NCBI RefSeq assembly: GCF_025153475.1
Contig: NZ_JANZXA010000004.1
Location: forward strand, 62,001 to 126,000
Direction of reading: 5' to 3'
From: Novosphingobium mangrovisedimenti
Lineage (GTDB): Bacteria > Pseudomonadota > Alphaproteobacteria > Sphingomonadales > Sphingomonadaceae
Length of the DNA stretch: 64,000 bases
Made by a program: the position numbers and the translations under genes. Shown piece after piece: positions 9,288 through 18,508 of the stretch; position 1 is the stretch's first letter, and each line of letters opens with the position of its first letter. Under the pieces are notes generated by a model. That model had not been told where the DNA came from, did not search any database, and was given only the letters and a program-made list of their open reading frames with translations.

Positions 9288-10343
9288 ATGTTCCAGAAAT
9301 CGAACCCTGTGCCGATCTATCTCGATTATGCCGCGACTACGCCGTTGCTGCCTCAAGCGCGCGATGCCTGGCTGCACGGCGCGGCGATCTGGGCGAACCC
9401 GTCCAGTCCGCACGCACCCGGCAGGGCTGCCCGCGCGGCATTGGAAGAGGCCCGCGCGCGGGTGAAGTCCGCGCTGGGCTGGGAGGGGGAAGTCGTTTTC
9501 ACCTCGGGTGCGAGCGAGGCGCTGGCGTTGGCGATAGGACGGAGCAAGGCGCCGCTGGAGGCGGTGTCGGCCGTCGAGCATGACGCCGTGCTGCGTCTGG
9601 CCGGAGACGCGCCCCGTCTGGCGGTGGACGCCTGCGGCAGAGTGAACCCGGACAGTGCGGCGCTGGCGGGGCTTGTCGTCGTGCAGCAGGTCAACAGCGA
9701 AACCGGCGTGTTGCAGGATCTGGCTGCCATTGCCGAAGCCGTGCGCGGCGCGGGCGGCGTGCTCCTGGCCGATTGCGCGCAAGGGGCGGGTAAGCGCGCC
9801 TTGCCCGATGCCGACCTGATCGCGCTGTCGGCGCACAAGTTCGGCGGTCCCATCGGGGTCGGCGCCTTGCTGGTGCGCGACTGGAACCTGCTTCACCCCA
9901 CCGGAGGACAGGAACGCGGCTACCGCGCGGGAACCGAGAACCTGCCGGGCGTGCTGGCCATGGCGGCCGCGCTCGAAGCCGGTTCGGAATGGACGAGTGA
10001 GGCAAAGCGGCTTCGAGAGATACTGGAATCCGCTATCACGCAAGCGGGGGGCGAAGTCGTGGCGGTGGAGGCGGCGCGGTCCGAGACGGTCGGCAGCTAC
10101 CGGATGCAGGGCAAGTCGGCCAATGCCCAGTTGATCCGTTTCGATGCCATGGGCATTGCGGTTTCGGCCGGAAGCGCTTGTTCCTCCGGCTCGCTCAAGA
10201 CCAGCCATGTGCTCAAGGCCATGGACTATCCGCACCCGTCCGAAGTGATCCGGGTCTCGATGGGCAGGGAGACAACCGAGGCGGAAATCGACCGATTCAT
10301 TGCGGCCTGGAAGACCATCGCAGGGGTTGGGGTGAAGGCATGA
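9288..10343 (+). CDS. Cysteine desulfurase, class V aminotransferase fold (first of pair)
   Basis: 351 aa from the ATG at 9288. PLP enzyme of the NifS/IscS group: YLDYAATTPL near the N-terminus, His98 (AVEHDA) stacking on PLP, Schiff-base Lys184 (SAHKFGGP), and catalytic Cys298 in SAGSACSSGS. All key residues are present, so it should be active. Supplies persulfide sulfur for Fe-S clusters or thio-cofactors. It overlaps the next desulfurase by ATGA and precedes a ferredoxin. More divergent and with shorter loops than the second copy; a TTG 9 bp upstream is an alternative start. Confidence 0.9.
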   Translation: MFQKSNPVPIYLDYAATTPLLPQARDAWLHGAAIWANPSSPHAPGRAARAALEEARARVKSALGWEGEVVFTSGASEALALAIGRSKAPLEAVSAVEHDAVLRLAGDAPRLAVDACGRVNPDSAALAGLVVVQQVNSETGVLQDLAAIAEAVRGAGGVLLADCAQGAGKRALPDADLIALSAHKFGGPIGVGALLVRDWNLLHPTGGQERGYRAGTENLPGVLAMAAALEAGSEWTSEAKRLREILESAITQAGGEVVAVEAARSETVGSYRMQGKSANAQLIRFDAMGIAVSAGSACSSGSLKTSHVLKAMDYPHPSEVIRVSMGRETTEAEIDRFIAAWKTIAGVGVKA

Positions 10344-11419
10344 TCTATCTCGATTATCAGGCGACCACGCCGCTCGCCCCCGAAGCGCGCGATGCCATGC
10401 TGCCCTGGTTGGGCGGGGCTGACACGCAGGGCTTTGCCAATCCGCATAGCCCGCACCGTCCGGGGCGGGCGGCCGCCGCTGCGGTGGAAGTGGCGCGCGA
10501 ACAGGTTGCGTCGCTGCTGCCGCCGGGGGGCAAGGTGATTTTCACTTCGGGCGCGACAGAGGCGATCAATCTGGCGATGGCCGGCAGCGGTGCACGCCGC
10601 TTTGCCGTCTCTGCGATCGAGCATGCCGCAGTGCTGGACACGGCGCGCGCGCTCGATCCCTTGGCCCATGTCATTCCGGTCGACAGCGAGGGGCTGGTCG
10701 ATCCGCTGGTCTCCATTCCCGGGGAAACCGGCCTTGTCGCCGTCATGCAGGTGAACAACGAGATCGGGACGATCCAGCCGGTCGAGGAACTGGCCGAGCG
10801 CGCCCATGCCGCGGGCGCGCTGTTCCTGTGCGATGCGGTCCAGGGCGCAGGCAAACTTGCCCCGCCGGGCAATGCAGACATGATCGCGGTCTCGGCGCAC
10901 AAGATGTACGGCCCCAAGGGTATCGGTGCGCTGTGGCTGCGTGACGGGCTCGACCTCAAGCCGCTGATCCATGGTGGCGGGCAGGAGCAGGGGCTGCGCT
11001 CGGGCACGCTGAGCCCCGCGCTCTGCGCAGGATTCGGCGCGGCGGCGCAGTTGGCGAAAGCGCGCATGGATGCCGATGCCGCGCTGGTCGAGGACTTGTG
11101 GCGGCGCGCGCGGGCCGTCCTGTCGCGCTGGACGCTCAACGGATCGGCGACGCGGCGCTGGCACGGCAACCTCAATGTCCGCCTTGTGGGGCTCGACGTG
11201 GCCCGGCTCATGTCGGACTTGCGTGACATCGCCTTTTCGGCAGGATCGGCCTGCGCCAGCGGATCGGGAAGGCCCAGCCACGTGCTGCGGGCGCTGGGTC
11301 TTTCGGACAAGGAGGCCAAAACCTCTATCCGTCTGGGATTCGGGCGATATAGTGATGCCGGGGAATTGGAGGATGCCTGCGCTAGAATAGATGCCGCGGC
11401 GGCGGCGCAGGGAGTCTGA
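10340..11419 (+). CDS. Cysteine desulfurase, NifS/IscS-like (second of pair)
   Basis: 359 aa. Start ATG overlaps the previous stop (ATGA). Contains YLDYQATTPLAP, His95 (AIEHAA), PLP Lys188 (SAHKMYGPKG), and Cys305 in SAGSACASGS, the standard desulfurase active site. GGQEQGLRSGT near residue 215 is close to canonical IscS. The two adjacent paralogues have the same fold and active site but differ in sequence throughout. Likely translated as a coupled pair, feeding sulfur to the adjacent ferredoxin-linked Fe-S or thiolation pathway. Confidence 0.93.
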   Translation: MIYLDYQATTPLAPEARDAMLPWLGGADTQGFANPHSPHRPGRAAAAAVEVAREQVASLLPPGGKVIFTSGATEAINLAMAGSGARRFAVSAIEHAAVLDTARALDPLAHVIPVDSEGLVDPLVSIPGETGLVAVMQVNNEIGTIQPVEELAERAHAAGALFLCDAVQGAGKLAPPGNADMIAVSAHKMYGPKGIGALWLRDGLDLKPLIHGGGQEQGLRSGTLSPALCAGFGAAAQLAKARMDADAALVEDLWRRARAVLSRWTLNGSATRRWHGNLNVRLVGLDVARLMSDLRDIAFSAGSACASGSGRPSHVLRALGLSDKEAKTSIRLGFGRYSDAGELEDACARIDAAAAAQGV

Positions 11420-11421
11420 AT

Positions 11422-11754
11422 TTGCTGAATGTGCTTTTTGTAACTGCGGAAGGGAGCAAGGTGACGGCACAGGCCGAGCCGGGCGCTCGTCTGCTTGAAG
11501 TTGCCCAGGGTGCGGGCATGCCGCTCGAGGGGACGTGCGAGGGCCAGATGGCCTGCTCGACGTGCCACGTCATCGTTGCGCCCGACTGGTTCGACAAGTT
11601 GCCGCCTGCTTCCATGGAAGAAGAGGACATGCTCGATCTGGCCGCCGACGTGACGCGGACCAGCCGCCTGTCGTGCCAGATCGAACTGACCGAGGCGCTC
11701 GACGGCATCGAGGTGCAAATCCCGGGCGTGTCGCGCGACATGCAGATCGGCTGA
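11422..11754 (+). CDS. 2Fe-2S ferredoxin, adrenodoxin type
   Basis: 110 aa from a TTG start at 11422, with GGAG 7 bp upstream, two bases after the desulfurase stop. Cluster ligands Cys39, Cys45, Cys48 (CEGQMACSTC) and Cys85 (RLSCQI) give the C-X5-C-X2-C-Xn-C pattern of Isc-type/adrenodoxin ferredoxins. Probably donates electrons for Fe-S assembly, as Fdx does in isc operons. Third gene of the desulfurase operon. Confidence 0.93.
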   Translation: MLNVLFVTAEGSKVTAQAEPGARLLEVAQGAGMPLEGTCEGQMACSTCHVIVAPDWFDKLPPASMEEEDMLDLAADVTRTSRLSCQIELTEALDGIEVQIPGVSRDMQIG

Positions 11755-11770
11755 CTTACGGGAAAGACAA

Positions 11771-11803
11771 CGGCGGAAAACCCCGCTCCCGGGGTTCCCG
11801 CCG
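11771..11803 (+). terminator. Possible terminator hairpin between ferredoxin gene and parC
   Basis: CGGCGG(AA)AACCCCG pairs with CGGGGTTCCCGCCG, leaving one bulge, 16 bp after the ferredoxin stop. No T tract, so it could instead be an attenuating or mRNA-stabilising hairpin ahead of parC. Confidence 0.45.
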
Positions 11804-11833
11804 CGGCAATCCCGTTGCTAGGGCTGTCCGGCC

Positions 11834-14122
11834 ATGGTGAGCACGACCGACGACGAATCCGACCCCTTTGACGCCATCGTAGACGCGCCTTTCGACGCTG
11901 CGCTGTCCGAGCGCTACCTCGTCTATGCCTTGTCCACGATTACAGCGCGTTCGCTGCCGGACTTGAGAGATGGTCTCAAGCCGGTGCACCGCCGTCTGCT
12001 CTGGGCGATGCGACAGCTCAAGCTCGATCCGGCGAGCGCCTACAAGAAGTCCGCCCGCGTCGTCGGCGACGTGATCGGTAAGTACCACCCGCATGGCGAT
12101 GCCTCGGTCTATGACGCGATGGTGCGCCTCGCGCAGGACTTCTCGCTGCGCTATCCGCTAGTGCAGGGGCAGGGCAACTTCGGCAATATCGATGGCGATA
12201 ACGCCGCCGCCTACCGCTACACCGAAGCGCGCCTGACCAAGACCGCGATCCAGCTCATGGCCGGGCTGGATGAAGGCACGGTCGATTTCATCCCCACCTA
12301 CAACGGGGAAGAGCAGGAACCGGAAATCTTCCCCGGCCTGTTCCCGAACCTGCTCGCCAATGGTGCCACCGGCATTGCCGTGGGCATGGCGACCTCGATT
12401 CCCAGCCACAACGTCGCCGAGATCATCGACGCCACGCTGCTGCTGATCGACAATCCCCATGCCGAGCACGCCCAGCTCATGGAAGTGTTCCACGGCCCCG
12501 ATTTTGCGACGGGCGGCCTCGTGGTGGACAGCCCCGAAGTGATTTCCCATGCCTACGAGACCGGCAAGGGCGCCTTCCGCATGCGGGCCCGCTTCTCCAC
12601 GGGGCGCGACGAAGCGGGGAACTGGGAAGAGACCGGAATAGAAAAACTGGGCGGCGGCCAGTGGCAGCTCGTCGTTTCCGAAATTCCCTACATGCTCGCC
12701 AAGGGCAAGCTGATCGAGCAGATCGCCCAGCTCATTGGCGACAAGAAGCTGCCGATCCTGGAAGACGTGCGCGACGAGAGCGACGAGCACATCCGTCTCG
12801 TGCTTGTTCCCAAGAGCCGCAATGTCGATCCGGAGCTGCTGAAGGAAAGCCTCTATCGGCTGACCGACCTAGAAAGCCGGTTCAGTCTCAATCTCAACGT
12901 GCTGGATTCGCACCGGACTCCGGGCGTGATGGGGCTCAAGCTGCTGCTGCAGGAATGGGTCTACAGCCAGATCGACATCCTGCTGCGCCGCACGCGCCAC
13001 CGGCTCGACAAGATCGCCTCGCGGCTGGAACTGGTCGAAGGCTATATCATCGCCTACCTCAACCTCGACCGGCTGATCGAGATCATCCGCACCGAGGACG
13101 AGCCCAAGCCGGTGATGATGGCCGAATTCAACCTCACCGACCGTCAGGCCGAAGCGATCCTCAACATGCGGCTGCGCTCGCTGCGCAAGCTTGAGGAAAT
13201 GGAACTTCGCCAGGAGCGCGAGGACCTGCTGAAGGAACAGGACGAGCTGCAGAAGCTGCTCGACAGCCCGGCCCGCCAGCGCACCCGTCTCAAGCGCGAC
13301 CTGACCACGCTGCGCAAGGACTACGCCGAGACCACCGAGCTTGGCCGCCGCCGCACAACGATTGCGCAGGCACAGCCGACCGTCGAATTCTCGATGGACG
13401 CGATGATCGAGAAGGAGCCGGTGACGGTGATCCTCTCGCAGCGCGGCTGGATACGCGCGGCCAAGGGGCACGTGCCGCTCGATGGCGATTTCAAGTTCAA
13501 GGAAGGCGATGGCCCGGCCTTCGCCTTCCATGCGCAGACGACCGACAAGATCCTGATCGCGCTCGACAATGGCCGCTTCTACACGCTGGGAGCGGACAAG
13601 CTGCCCGGCGCGCGGGGCTTCGGCGAGCCGATCCGCACCATGGTCGACATCGATTCCGATGCGCATATCGTTGCTGCCATGCCGCACAAGCCCAAGACGC
13701 AGTTGCTGCTGGCCTCCAACGTCGGGCGCGGCTTTGCCGTGGAGACCGACGAGATCCTGGCCGAGACGCGCAAGGGCAAGGCGGTGATGTCCACCAAGCC
13801 CGGCGTGCGCCTGATGGTCGTGCGCGAGATCCCGCCCGAGCACGACCACGTCGCCGTCGTGGGCGAGAACCGCAAGCTGGTGATCTTCAGTCTTGAGGAA
13901 CTGCCTGTGCTCGCCAAGGGGCAGGGCGTCACCCTGCAGCGCTATCGCGACGGCGGCATGTCCGACGTCACGACGCTCAAGCTGGAGGACGGCCTCTCAT
14001 GGACCATGGGCGGCGACACGGGCCGCACGCGGACAGAGAAGGAAATGGTCATGTGGAAGGTCGCGCGCGGCGCGGCCGGCCGCCTGCCGCCGAACGGCTT
14101 CCCGCGGGACAACAAGTTCTGA
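11834..14122 (+). CDS. parC: DNA topoisomerase IV subunit A
   Basis: 762 aa. ATP-dependent decatenation of daughter chromosomes with ParE. The breakage-reunion domain contains [23 protein letters not shown], and the catalytic Tyr129 in AAYRYTEAR. The C-terminal beta-pinwheel includes [11 protein letters not shown] and repeats of the ParC/GyrA type. Length and the absence of a GyrA box fit ParC. In the quinolone-determining loop the position equivalent to E. coli Ser80 is Ala90, and Glu84 is Asp94. Start ATG follows the ferredoxin gene by 79 bp. Confidence 0.95.
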   Translation: MVSTTDDESDPFDAIVDAPFDAALSERYLVYALSTITARSLPDLRDGLKPVHRRLLWAMRQLKLDPASAYKKSARVVGDVIGKYHPHGDASVYDAMVRLAQDFSLRYPLVQGQGNFGNIDGDNAAAYRYTEARLTKTAIQLMAGLDEGTVDFIPTYNGEEQEPEIFPGLFPNLLANGATGIAVGMATSIPSHNVAEIIDATLLLIDNPHAEHAQLMEVFHGPDFATGGLVVDSPEVISHAYETGKGAFRMRARFSTGRDEAGNWEETGIEKLGGGQWQLVVSEIPYMLAKGKLIEQIAQLIGDKKLPILEDVRDESDEHIRLVLVPKSRNVDPELLKESLYRLTDLESRFSLNLNVLDSHRTPGVMGLKLLLQEWVYSQIDILLRRTRHRLDKIASRLELVEGYIIAYLNLDRLIEIIRTEDEPKPVMMAEFNLTDRQAEAILNMRLRSLRKLEEMELRQEREDLLKEQDELQKLLDSPARQRTRLKRDLTTLRKDYAETTELGRRRTTIAQAQPTVEFSMDAMIEKEPVTVILSQRGWIRAAKGHVPLDGDFKFKEGDGPAFAFHAQTTDKILIALDNGRFYTLGADKLPGARGFGEPIRTMVDIDSDAHIVAAMPHKPKTQLLLASNVGRGFAVETDEILAETRKGKAVMSTKPGVRLMVVREIPPEHDHVAVVGENRKLVIFSLEELPVLAKGQGVTLQRYRDGGMSDVTTLKLEDGLSWTMGGDTGRTRTEKEMVMWKVARGAAGRLPPNGFPRDNKF

Positions 14123-14142
14123 GGTCCCGAGAATCCGTATCA

Positions 14143-14220
14143 TCCGCTCGTCCTGAGCTTGTCGAAGGACGTTGGCGCAGCCTGGGATCAGCACCCTTCG
14201 ACAAGCTCAGAGTGAGCGGA
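14143..14220. repeat. Imperfect 26-bp inverted repeat downstream of parC (REP-like)
   Basis: Left arm 14143-14168 and right arm 14195-14220 match except at three adjacent positions; the shared core is CTGAGCTTGTCGAAGG. The spacer is 26 bp. It lies between convergent genes and can act as a terminator. This core resembles dispersed REP-like repeats common in sphingomonads (recall, not checked). Confidence 0.7.
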
Positions 14221-14226
14221 GGTGGT

Positions 14227-14874
14227 CTAAACCTCTTCCATCGGCTGCGGGTGGTGCGGCACGAGGATCAGTGTCCTGCCTTCCACCCGCCAGCTCGCGA
14301 GGCGCGAGAGCAGGTTCATGCCGATGACATTGGTCTCGCCCAGTCCCGGCGCCACCACCGCATCGAGCCCGCGCGCGACGATATTGCCCATGCGCAGCTC
14401 GTCGATGATTGCAAGGCGGGCCTGAATGGCGCCGTTGGCGGTGCGCATCGTCACCGATCGGTTGAGCCGATGGGCCTGAACCGCGGCGCTATTGGCGGTA
14501 TCGGGCGAAATGGCGGTCAGCGTCGCGCCCGTATCAATGAGAAAGTCTCGCTCGACACCGTTGACTGCCGCGCGGATCCAGAAGTGCCCGTCGGGCTGCA
14601 TCGGCACGCGCGTTTCGTTGCCGGCGACGCTCTGGCGCGGCAGGCCGAGCTGCGGCAGGGCGAAGTCGGTGCCCGTGGTGAAGCGCGTCACTTGCGCGAT
14701 TGTCAGCAGCAGTGCCGCGATCAGGCCGAGATTGCCCAGCCCGCGTAGAAATCCGCCAAGATAGGGCGCACTGCGCCGCATCATGCCGCCCAGCACGCTC
14801 ACGAAGATCGCCGCCATGGCCAGCACCAGAAGCGGGTGATCGGCGAGGTAGGACGTGATTTCGGAAAGGTCCAT
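14227..14874 (-). CDS. Membrane-anchored retropepsin-like aspartic protease (first of tandem pair)
   Basis: 215 aa. Two N-terminal hydrophobic segments (about 12-30 and 46-62), then a soluble domain with the single aspartic protease motif FLIDTGAT, catalytic Asp114, and the downstream hydrophobic-GMNLL motif (NVIGMNLLSR). This is the clan AA 'TIGR02281' type, which must dimerise to form an active site. Likely faces the periplasm. The neighbouring gene upstream encodes a protein of the same layout. Substrate unknown. Confidence 0.8.
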   Translation of the reverse strand: MDLSEITSYLADHPLLVLAMAAIFVSVLGGMMRRSAPYLGGFLRGLGNLGLIAALLLTIAQVTRFTTGTDFALPQLGLPRQSVAGNETRVPMQPDGHFWIRAAVNGVERDFLIDTGATLTAISPDTANSAAVQAHRLNRSVTMRTANGAIQARLAIIDELRMGNIVARGLDAVVAPGLGETNVIGMNLLSRLASWRVEGRTLILVPHHPQPMEEV

Positions 14875-14940
14875 GCGCGGCTCATAGCATGGGGTAGCTT
14901 GACGGTGGCTGACTGACGATCAGGAAGACGCCTGCAGTGT

Positions 14941-15579
14941 CTACGTCTGGTGCGGGGCCGGCTGGAGGATCAGCTTGTCGCCCTCGACCCGCCAACTGGC
15001 AAGGCGGGAGAGCAGGTTCATGCCGATCACGTTCAGATCGCTTTCGGTGTCGGGTGCGATGGCGATGGTCAGGCCGTTTGCTTCGATCCCGCCGAAATGC
15101 AGCGAGTTGGCAGTGGCCTTGCGGGCGACGATGGGGCCGTTCGCGGTGTCGAGTACCATCCCTTCGTCGTCCTGATCGGGCACAAGGCCGGCACGCGCGG
15201 CCACCTTCTGCGATACACCGGTGTAGGTCGCGCCGGTATCAACGAGGAATTCTACTGAAACTCCGTTCAACTCGCCGACCACCCAGAAATGTCCGTCGAC
15301 GCGTTTCGAGATCACCGTCTCGTCGCCCTCGACCGAGGCCGGGCGCGTCCGGTCCAGCCACAAGGCGGCTTCGGAGCGGGTGTTGTGCCCGGCGATCTGG
15401 GCCACGGTCAGCAACAGGGCCGCGGCAAGGCCGAGATAGGCCGTGTTGCGCAGGCCATGACCGAGCTGGGGGCGCGTGGCGGAGACCATGCCGGCGGCTA
15501 TCGCCAGCAGGATCGCGGCGATGGTCAGCGCCAGCAGCGGCTGTTCGAACAGGAAGCTGCCCAGTTCGCCAAGGTTCAC
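14941..15579 (-). CDS. Membrane-anchored retropepsin-like aspartic protease (second of tandem pair)
   Basis: 212 aa. Same architecture as the 14227 gene: hydrophobic segments at about 12-32 and 46-62, Asp114 in FLVDTGAT at the identical residue number, and the same NVIGMNLLSRLASWRVEG tail, which shows that the two arose by tandem duplication. The start ATG overlaps the cca stop (ATGA), so it is translationally coupled to cca. A pair of half-site proteases could homo- or heterodimerise (inference). Confidence 0.8.
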   Translation of the reverse strand: MNLGELGSFLFEQPLLALTIAAILLAIAAGMVSATRPQLGHGLRNTAYLGLAAALLLTVAQIAGHNTRSEAALWLDRTRPASVEGDETVISKRVDGHFWVVGELNGVSVEFLVDTGATYTGVSQKVAARAGLVPDQDDEGMVLDTANGPIVARKATANSLHFGGIEANGLTIAIAPDTESDLNVIGMNLLSRLASWRVEGDKLILQPAPHQT

Positions 15580-16748
15580 GCCGAGCGGCTTTCCAGTTCC
15601 GCGTCGAGCAGCGCTTCCACGCGGGCCTCATCGGGAAAGCCCTCGGCGATCCAGCGGTCTTCCACGCGGTGCAGGATGCGCGCCACTTCGGGGCCCGCGC
15701 CGACGCCGCGCGCGACGATGCGGCCGCCCTTGAGCGGAAAGACCGGAATGTCCCACCCCTCTAGCGGCGCGATGTCGGCGCCGGCGATCAACATGCGGTC
15801 GAGCGCGCTGTCGATGCCGAGGCGATAGGCGAGGGCGTGGGGATCACCCGGCTCTCCATCGCGGGCCGCTGCCGCTGCCAGCCGCTTCTTCTGTGCGCCG
15901 GAAAGGCGGAAGCGCGAGGCGACCTGTTCGGCGAGCGGCACTTGCGCGGGCAGCAGCGCGGCGAGGCGGCGCAGGGCATCCGGGCACGCGCCTTGCGCCT
16001 GTTCGCAGGCGACGAGGTCGGCCAGCGCCTGCGGATCGGCCTCGGGCAGGATCACTTCGAGCACGCCGAGTTCAGCCATGCGCCGCACGGTCGGGGCCGG
16101 ATCGGGCAGGCCGAGCAGGTTCATCGTCTCCATGCCGACCCGCTCGCGCGAAAGCCCCTTGAGCGTGGCGGCTAGATCGGAGCAGGCACTTTCCGCTTCC
16201 GTATCAGCGGGTTGCGATCCGAACCTGGCCTGAAAACGGAAGTAGCGCAGGATGCGCAGGTGATCCTCGCGGATGCGCTGGCGGGCATCGCCGATGAAGC
16301 GCACGTGCCGTCCCGCAAGGTCGGCCTTGCCGCCGAAATAGTCGAAGATCTGGCCGCTTTTGGGATCGGCATAGAGCGCGTTGATAGTGAAATCGCGCCG
16401 GGCGGCATCCTCCTGCCAGTCGTTGGCGAAGGCGATCGTGGCGCGGCGTCCGTCGGTGCTGACGTCATGGCGCAAGGTGGTGATCTCTACCGGACCGCCC
16501 GGCAGAACGGCCGTAACGGTGCCGTGATCGATCCCGGTCGGCACGTTGCGGATGCCCGCTTCCTTGAGGCGCGCGATCACCTCATCGGGCAGCAGGACCG
16601 TCGCCATGTCGATGTCCTTCACAGGCAGGCCCAGCCGCGTGTCGCGCACCGCGCCGCCGACGAAGCGCGCGTTGCCTTCGCCGAGCGCGGCGACCAGTTC
16701 GGCGATGTCCTCCCGGTGCATCCAGGGTGCGTCGAGCCGTTCAGTCAT
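15576..16748 (-). CDS. cca: CCA tRNA nucleotidyltransferase
   Basis: 390 aa. Adds or repairs the 3'-CCA of tRNAs. Nucleotidyltransferase head with GGAVRD at residues 31-36 and the catalytic carboxylates KDIDMAT at 44-50, then RRDFTINALY and the RIREDHLRILR helix typical of class II poly(A)/CCA enzymes. No HD domain is evident. Overlaps the upstream Nudix gene by 8 bp and the downstream protease gene by 4 bp, so the genes form one tight operon. Confidence 0.93.
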   Translation of the reverse strand: MTERLDAPWMHREDIAELVAALGEGNARFVGGAVRDTRLGLPVKDIDMATVLLPDEVIARLKEAGIRNVPTGIDHGTVTAVLPGGPVEITTLRHDVSTDGRRATIAFANDWQEDAARRDFTINALYADPKSGQIFDYFGGKADLAGRHVRFIGDARQRIREDHLRILRYFRFQARFGSQPADTEAESACSDLAATLKGLSRERVGMETMNLLGLPDPAPTVRRMAELGVLEVILPEADPQALADLVACEQAQGACPDALRRLAALLPAQVPLAEQVASRFRLSGAQKKRLAAAAARDGEPGDPHALAYRLGIDSALDRMLIAGADIAPLEGWDIPVFPLKGGRIVARGVGAGPEVARILHRVEDRWIAEGFPDEARVEALLDAELESRSA

Positions 16749-17346
16749 GCCAGTTCAGCCTGCCGGAAAGGTTGTGAAGGATCGCCCCGGTCACGCCCCA
16801 GATCACGTGATCCTGCCGGCTGTCGGTCCAGGTGATCTCGACGAAGCTGTGCCTGCGGCCCTCCCAGTCGATCGTGCGCGTGACCTGGTTGGCCGGATCG
16901 AGCACGAAATCGACCGGAGCCTCGAACCACTGGGCGACTTCGGCGGGGTTGGGGCGGATTTCCAGATCGGGCGGGACCACGCCGACGACCGGGGTGATCT
17001 CGTAGCCGCTGCCCGTGCGATAGCGGTCGCTGGTGCCGACCACACGGACTTGCCCGGGATCGACGCCGAGTTCCTCGTTGGCCTCGCGCAAGGCGGCCTC
17101 GACAGGGGTCTCGCCCGGATCGATGCGGCCGCCGGGAAAGGCAATCTGGCCCGGGTGGGCGCGCATGGTGGAGGGGCGGTGCAGCAACAGCATGCCCGGC
17201 CTTTCGCGTTCGGTGATGGCGATCAGCACGGCGGCGGGGGTGAAGCTCTCGATCTCGTGGATGCGCGGGTCGATCCACAAGGCGGGCGGGGCCTTGGCAT
17301 GGCCGGCCTCGAACCGGCGGGTGACGTCGTCGAACAGCGTGGTCAT
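16741..17346 (-). CDS. Nudix hydrolase, CoA pyrophosphatase-like
   Basis: 201 aa. Complete Nudix box at residues 73-95 (GX5EX7REXXEELG pattern, ending REANEELG), preceded by MRAHPGQIAFPGGR, the signature that separates CoA/acyl-CoA pyrophosphatases (NudL/YeaB group) from other Nudix enzymes. Would cleave CoA to 3',5'-ADP and phosphopantetheine. Overlaps cca by 8 bp and the upstream DUF1285 gene by 4 bp. Substrate assignment rests on the motif alone. Confidence 0.88.
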   Translation of the reverse strand: MTTLFDDVTRRFEAGHAKAPPALWIDPRIHEIESFTPAAVLIAITERERPGMLLLHRPSTMRAHPGQIAFPGGRIDPGETPVEAALREANEELGVDPGQVRVVGTSDRYRTGSGYEITPVVGVVPPDLEIRPNPAEVAQWFEAPVDFVLDPANQVTRTIDWEGRRHSFVEITWTDSRQDHVIWGVTGAILHNLSGRLNWHD

Positions 17347-17888
17347 GCCGGCCGCAGCGAAAAGCAGGTGCCGCGGCTCGTTACCGACAAGTCGCCGCCG
17401 GCCAGTGCGATCTCGGCAAGCTGGCCGTAGGTGCTGCGGTTGAGCCGGGCCTCGGTGCCGCCGCGCACGCCGAGGTACAGCGCGGGCGTATCGGGATCGC
17501 CCTCGGCGCGGATCGGGTGCTCTGCATCGGCGATGACGAGATCGTCGGTGTTGAGGCGAAAGGCGAGGGCGCCGTCTTCTTGCTTGACGTCGATGGCGAT
17601 GAAGGCGGCATCGTCGACGTCGATCGACAGCTTCTGCGAGGGCGTGACCAGCCAGTGCTGTCCGTCCTCATCGCGCATCAGCAGCGAGGCGAAGGCGCGC
17701 ACCATCGCCGCGCGCTTGATCTCACCGCCCTGATGGAACCAGCGGCCATCGGCGGCAATGCGCATCTCGCTGTCGCCGACAGCCTCTGGCGACCATTGCG
17801 ACACCGGCGGCAGCTTGCGCGCCGCGACCAGCTCGGCCACTTCGCCAAGCGAGAGGGCGGCAAGTTCCGGGGGCGGTTCGTAAGGCAT
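17343..17888 (-). CDS. DUF1285 family protein
   Basis: 181 aa from the ATG at 17888 (MPYEPPPELAAL); a GTG ten codons upstream is also open. Contains DGRWFHQGGEIKRAAMVRAFASLLMRDE, the core of DUF1285, and a C-terminal beta-rich half (LYLGVRGGTEARLNR). Cytoplasmic, function unknown; the family is often beside Nudix/cca in alphaproteobacteria, as here. Overlaps the Nudix start by 4 bp. Confidence 0.82.
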   Translation of the reverse strand: MPYEPPPELAALSLGEVAELVAARKLPPVSQWSPEAVGDSEMRIAADGRWFHQGGEIKRAAMVRAFASLLMRDEDGQHWLVTPSQKLSIDVDDAAFIAIDVKQEDGALAFRLNTDDLVIADAEHPIRAEGDPDTPALYLGVRGGTEARLNRSTYGQLAEIALAGGDLSVTSRGTCFSLRPA

Positions 17889-17939
17889 GGTTTCGCGATG
17901 CCAGATAGGCACGCCCACGCCAAGGTCCGCTGTGGCGGT

Positions 17940-18470
17940 TTATCCCCGCCAGGGGCCGAGCATGCCCTTTTCGGGAAGGACCGCCGGGTTCTCGCAGCGC
18001 ACCAGCAGGCGGGCCGGATCGAACGGGCCGGGCAGGTCCCAGCCTGCGGTATGCTCGTTGGTGAAGCCCCAGAAGCGGCCGTAGTAATCGGCATCGCCGA
18101 TCATCACCTGCGGCAGCGGCGCGCGCGAGTCGACGCCCGAAAGGCTTGCCGACATCAGCGCCTGGCCGAAGCCTTCTCCCTGCCGGTCGGGCACGACCGC
18201 GACGGGGCCGACCATGATCAGCGGATGGGCGCGGCCGTCCGGATCGGTCAGCGCCACCGGCCAGCACTGGATCGTGCCCACCAGCATTTCCGCCGCATCG
18301 AGCGCCGCGAAGCTGAGCGCGGGCAGGTAGTCCACGCCCTCGCGCACCTTGTAGGCCGTGCGTGTCCGTCGCTCGGGTTCGAACGCGCGGTCGAGTAGCT
18401 GCTCGACGAGAGCGGGATCGACATTGTCGAGCGGGATGATCGTGGCGGTATCGGGCGATGTCTGTGACAT
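17940..18470 (-). CDS. GNAT-family N-acetyltransferase (YhbS-like)
   Basis: 176 aa from the ATG at 18470 (MSQTSPDTATII). Shows the GNAT core: substrate-side strand VGTIQCWPVAL, then MVGPVAVVPDRQGEGFGQALM, in which RQGEGFG is the acetyl-CoA pyrophosphate loop (Q/R-x-x-G-x-G/A). GDADYYGRFWGF is the conserved YhbS-type C-terminal strand. An upstream in-frame start (18512) would overlap the sugar dehydrogenase end. Acceptor unknown. Confidence 0.83.
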   Translation of the reverse strand: MSQTSPDTATIIPLDNVDPALVEQLLDRAFEPERRTRTAYKVREGVDYLPALSFAALDAAEMLVGTIQCWPVALTDPDGRAHPLIMVGPVAVVPDRQGEGFGQALMSASLSGVDSRAPLPQVMIGDADYYGRFWGFTNEHTAGWDLPGPFDPARLLVRCENPAVLPEKGMLGPWRG

Positions 18471-18508
18471 GGCGCGCGCGGATAGGATCGGCGCGCGCTT
18501 TTGTCGAT

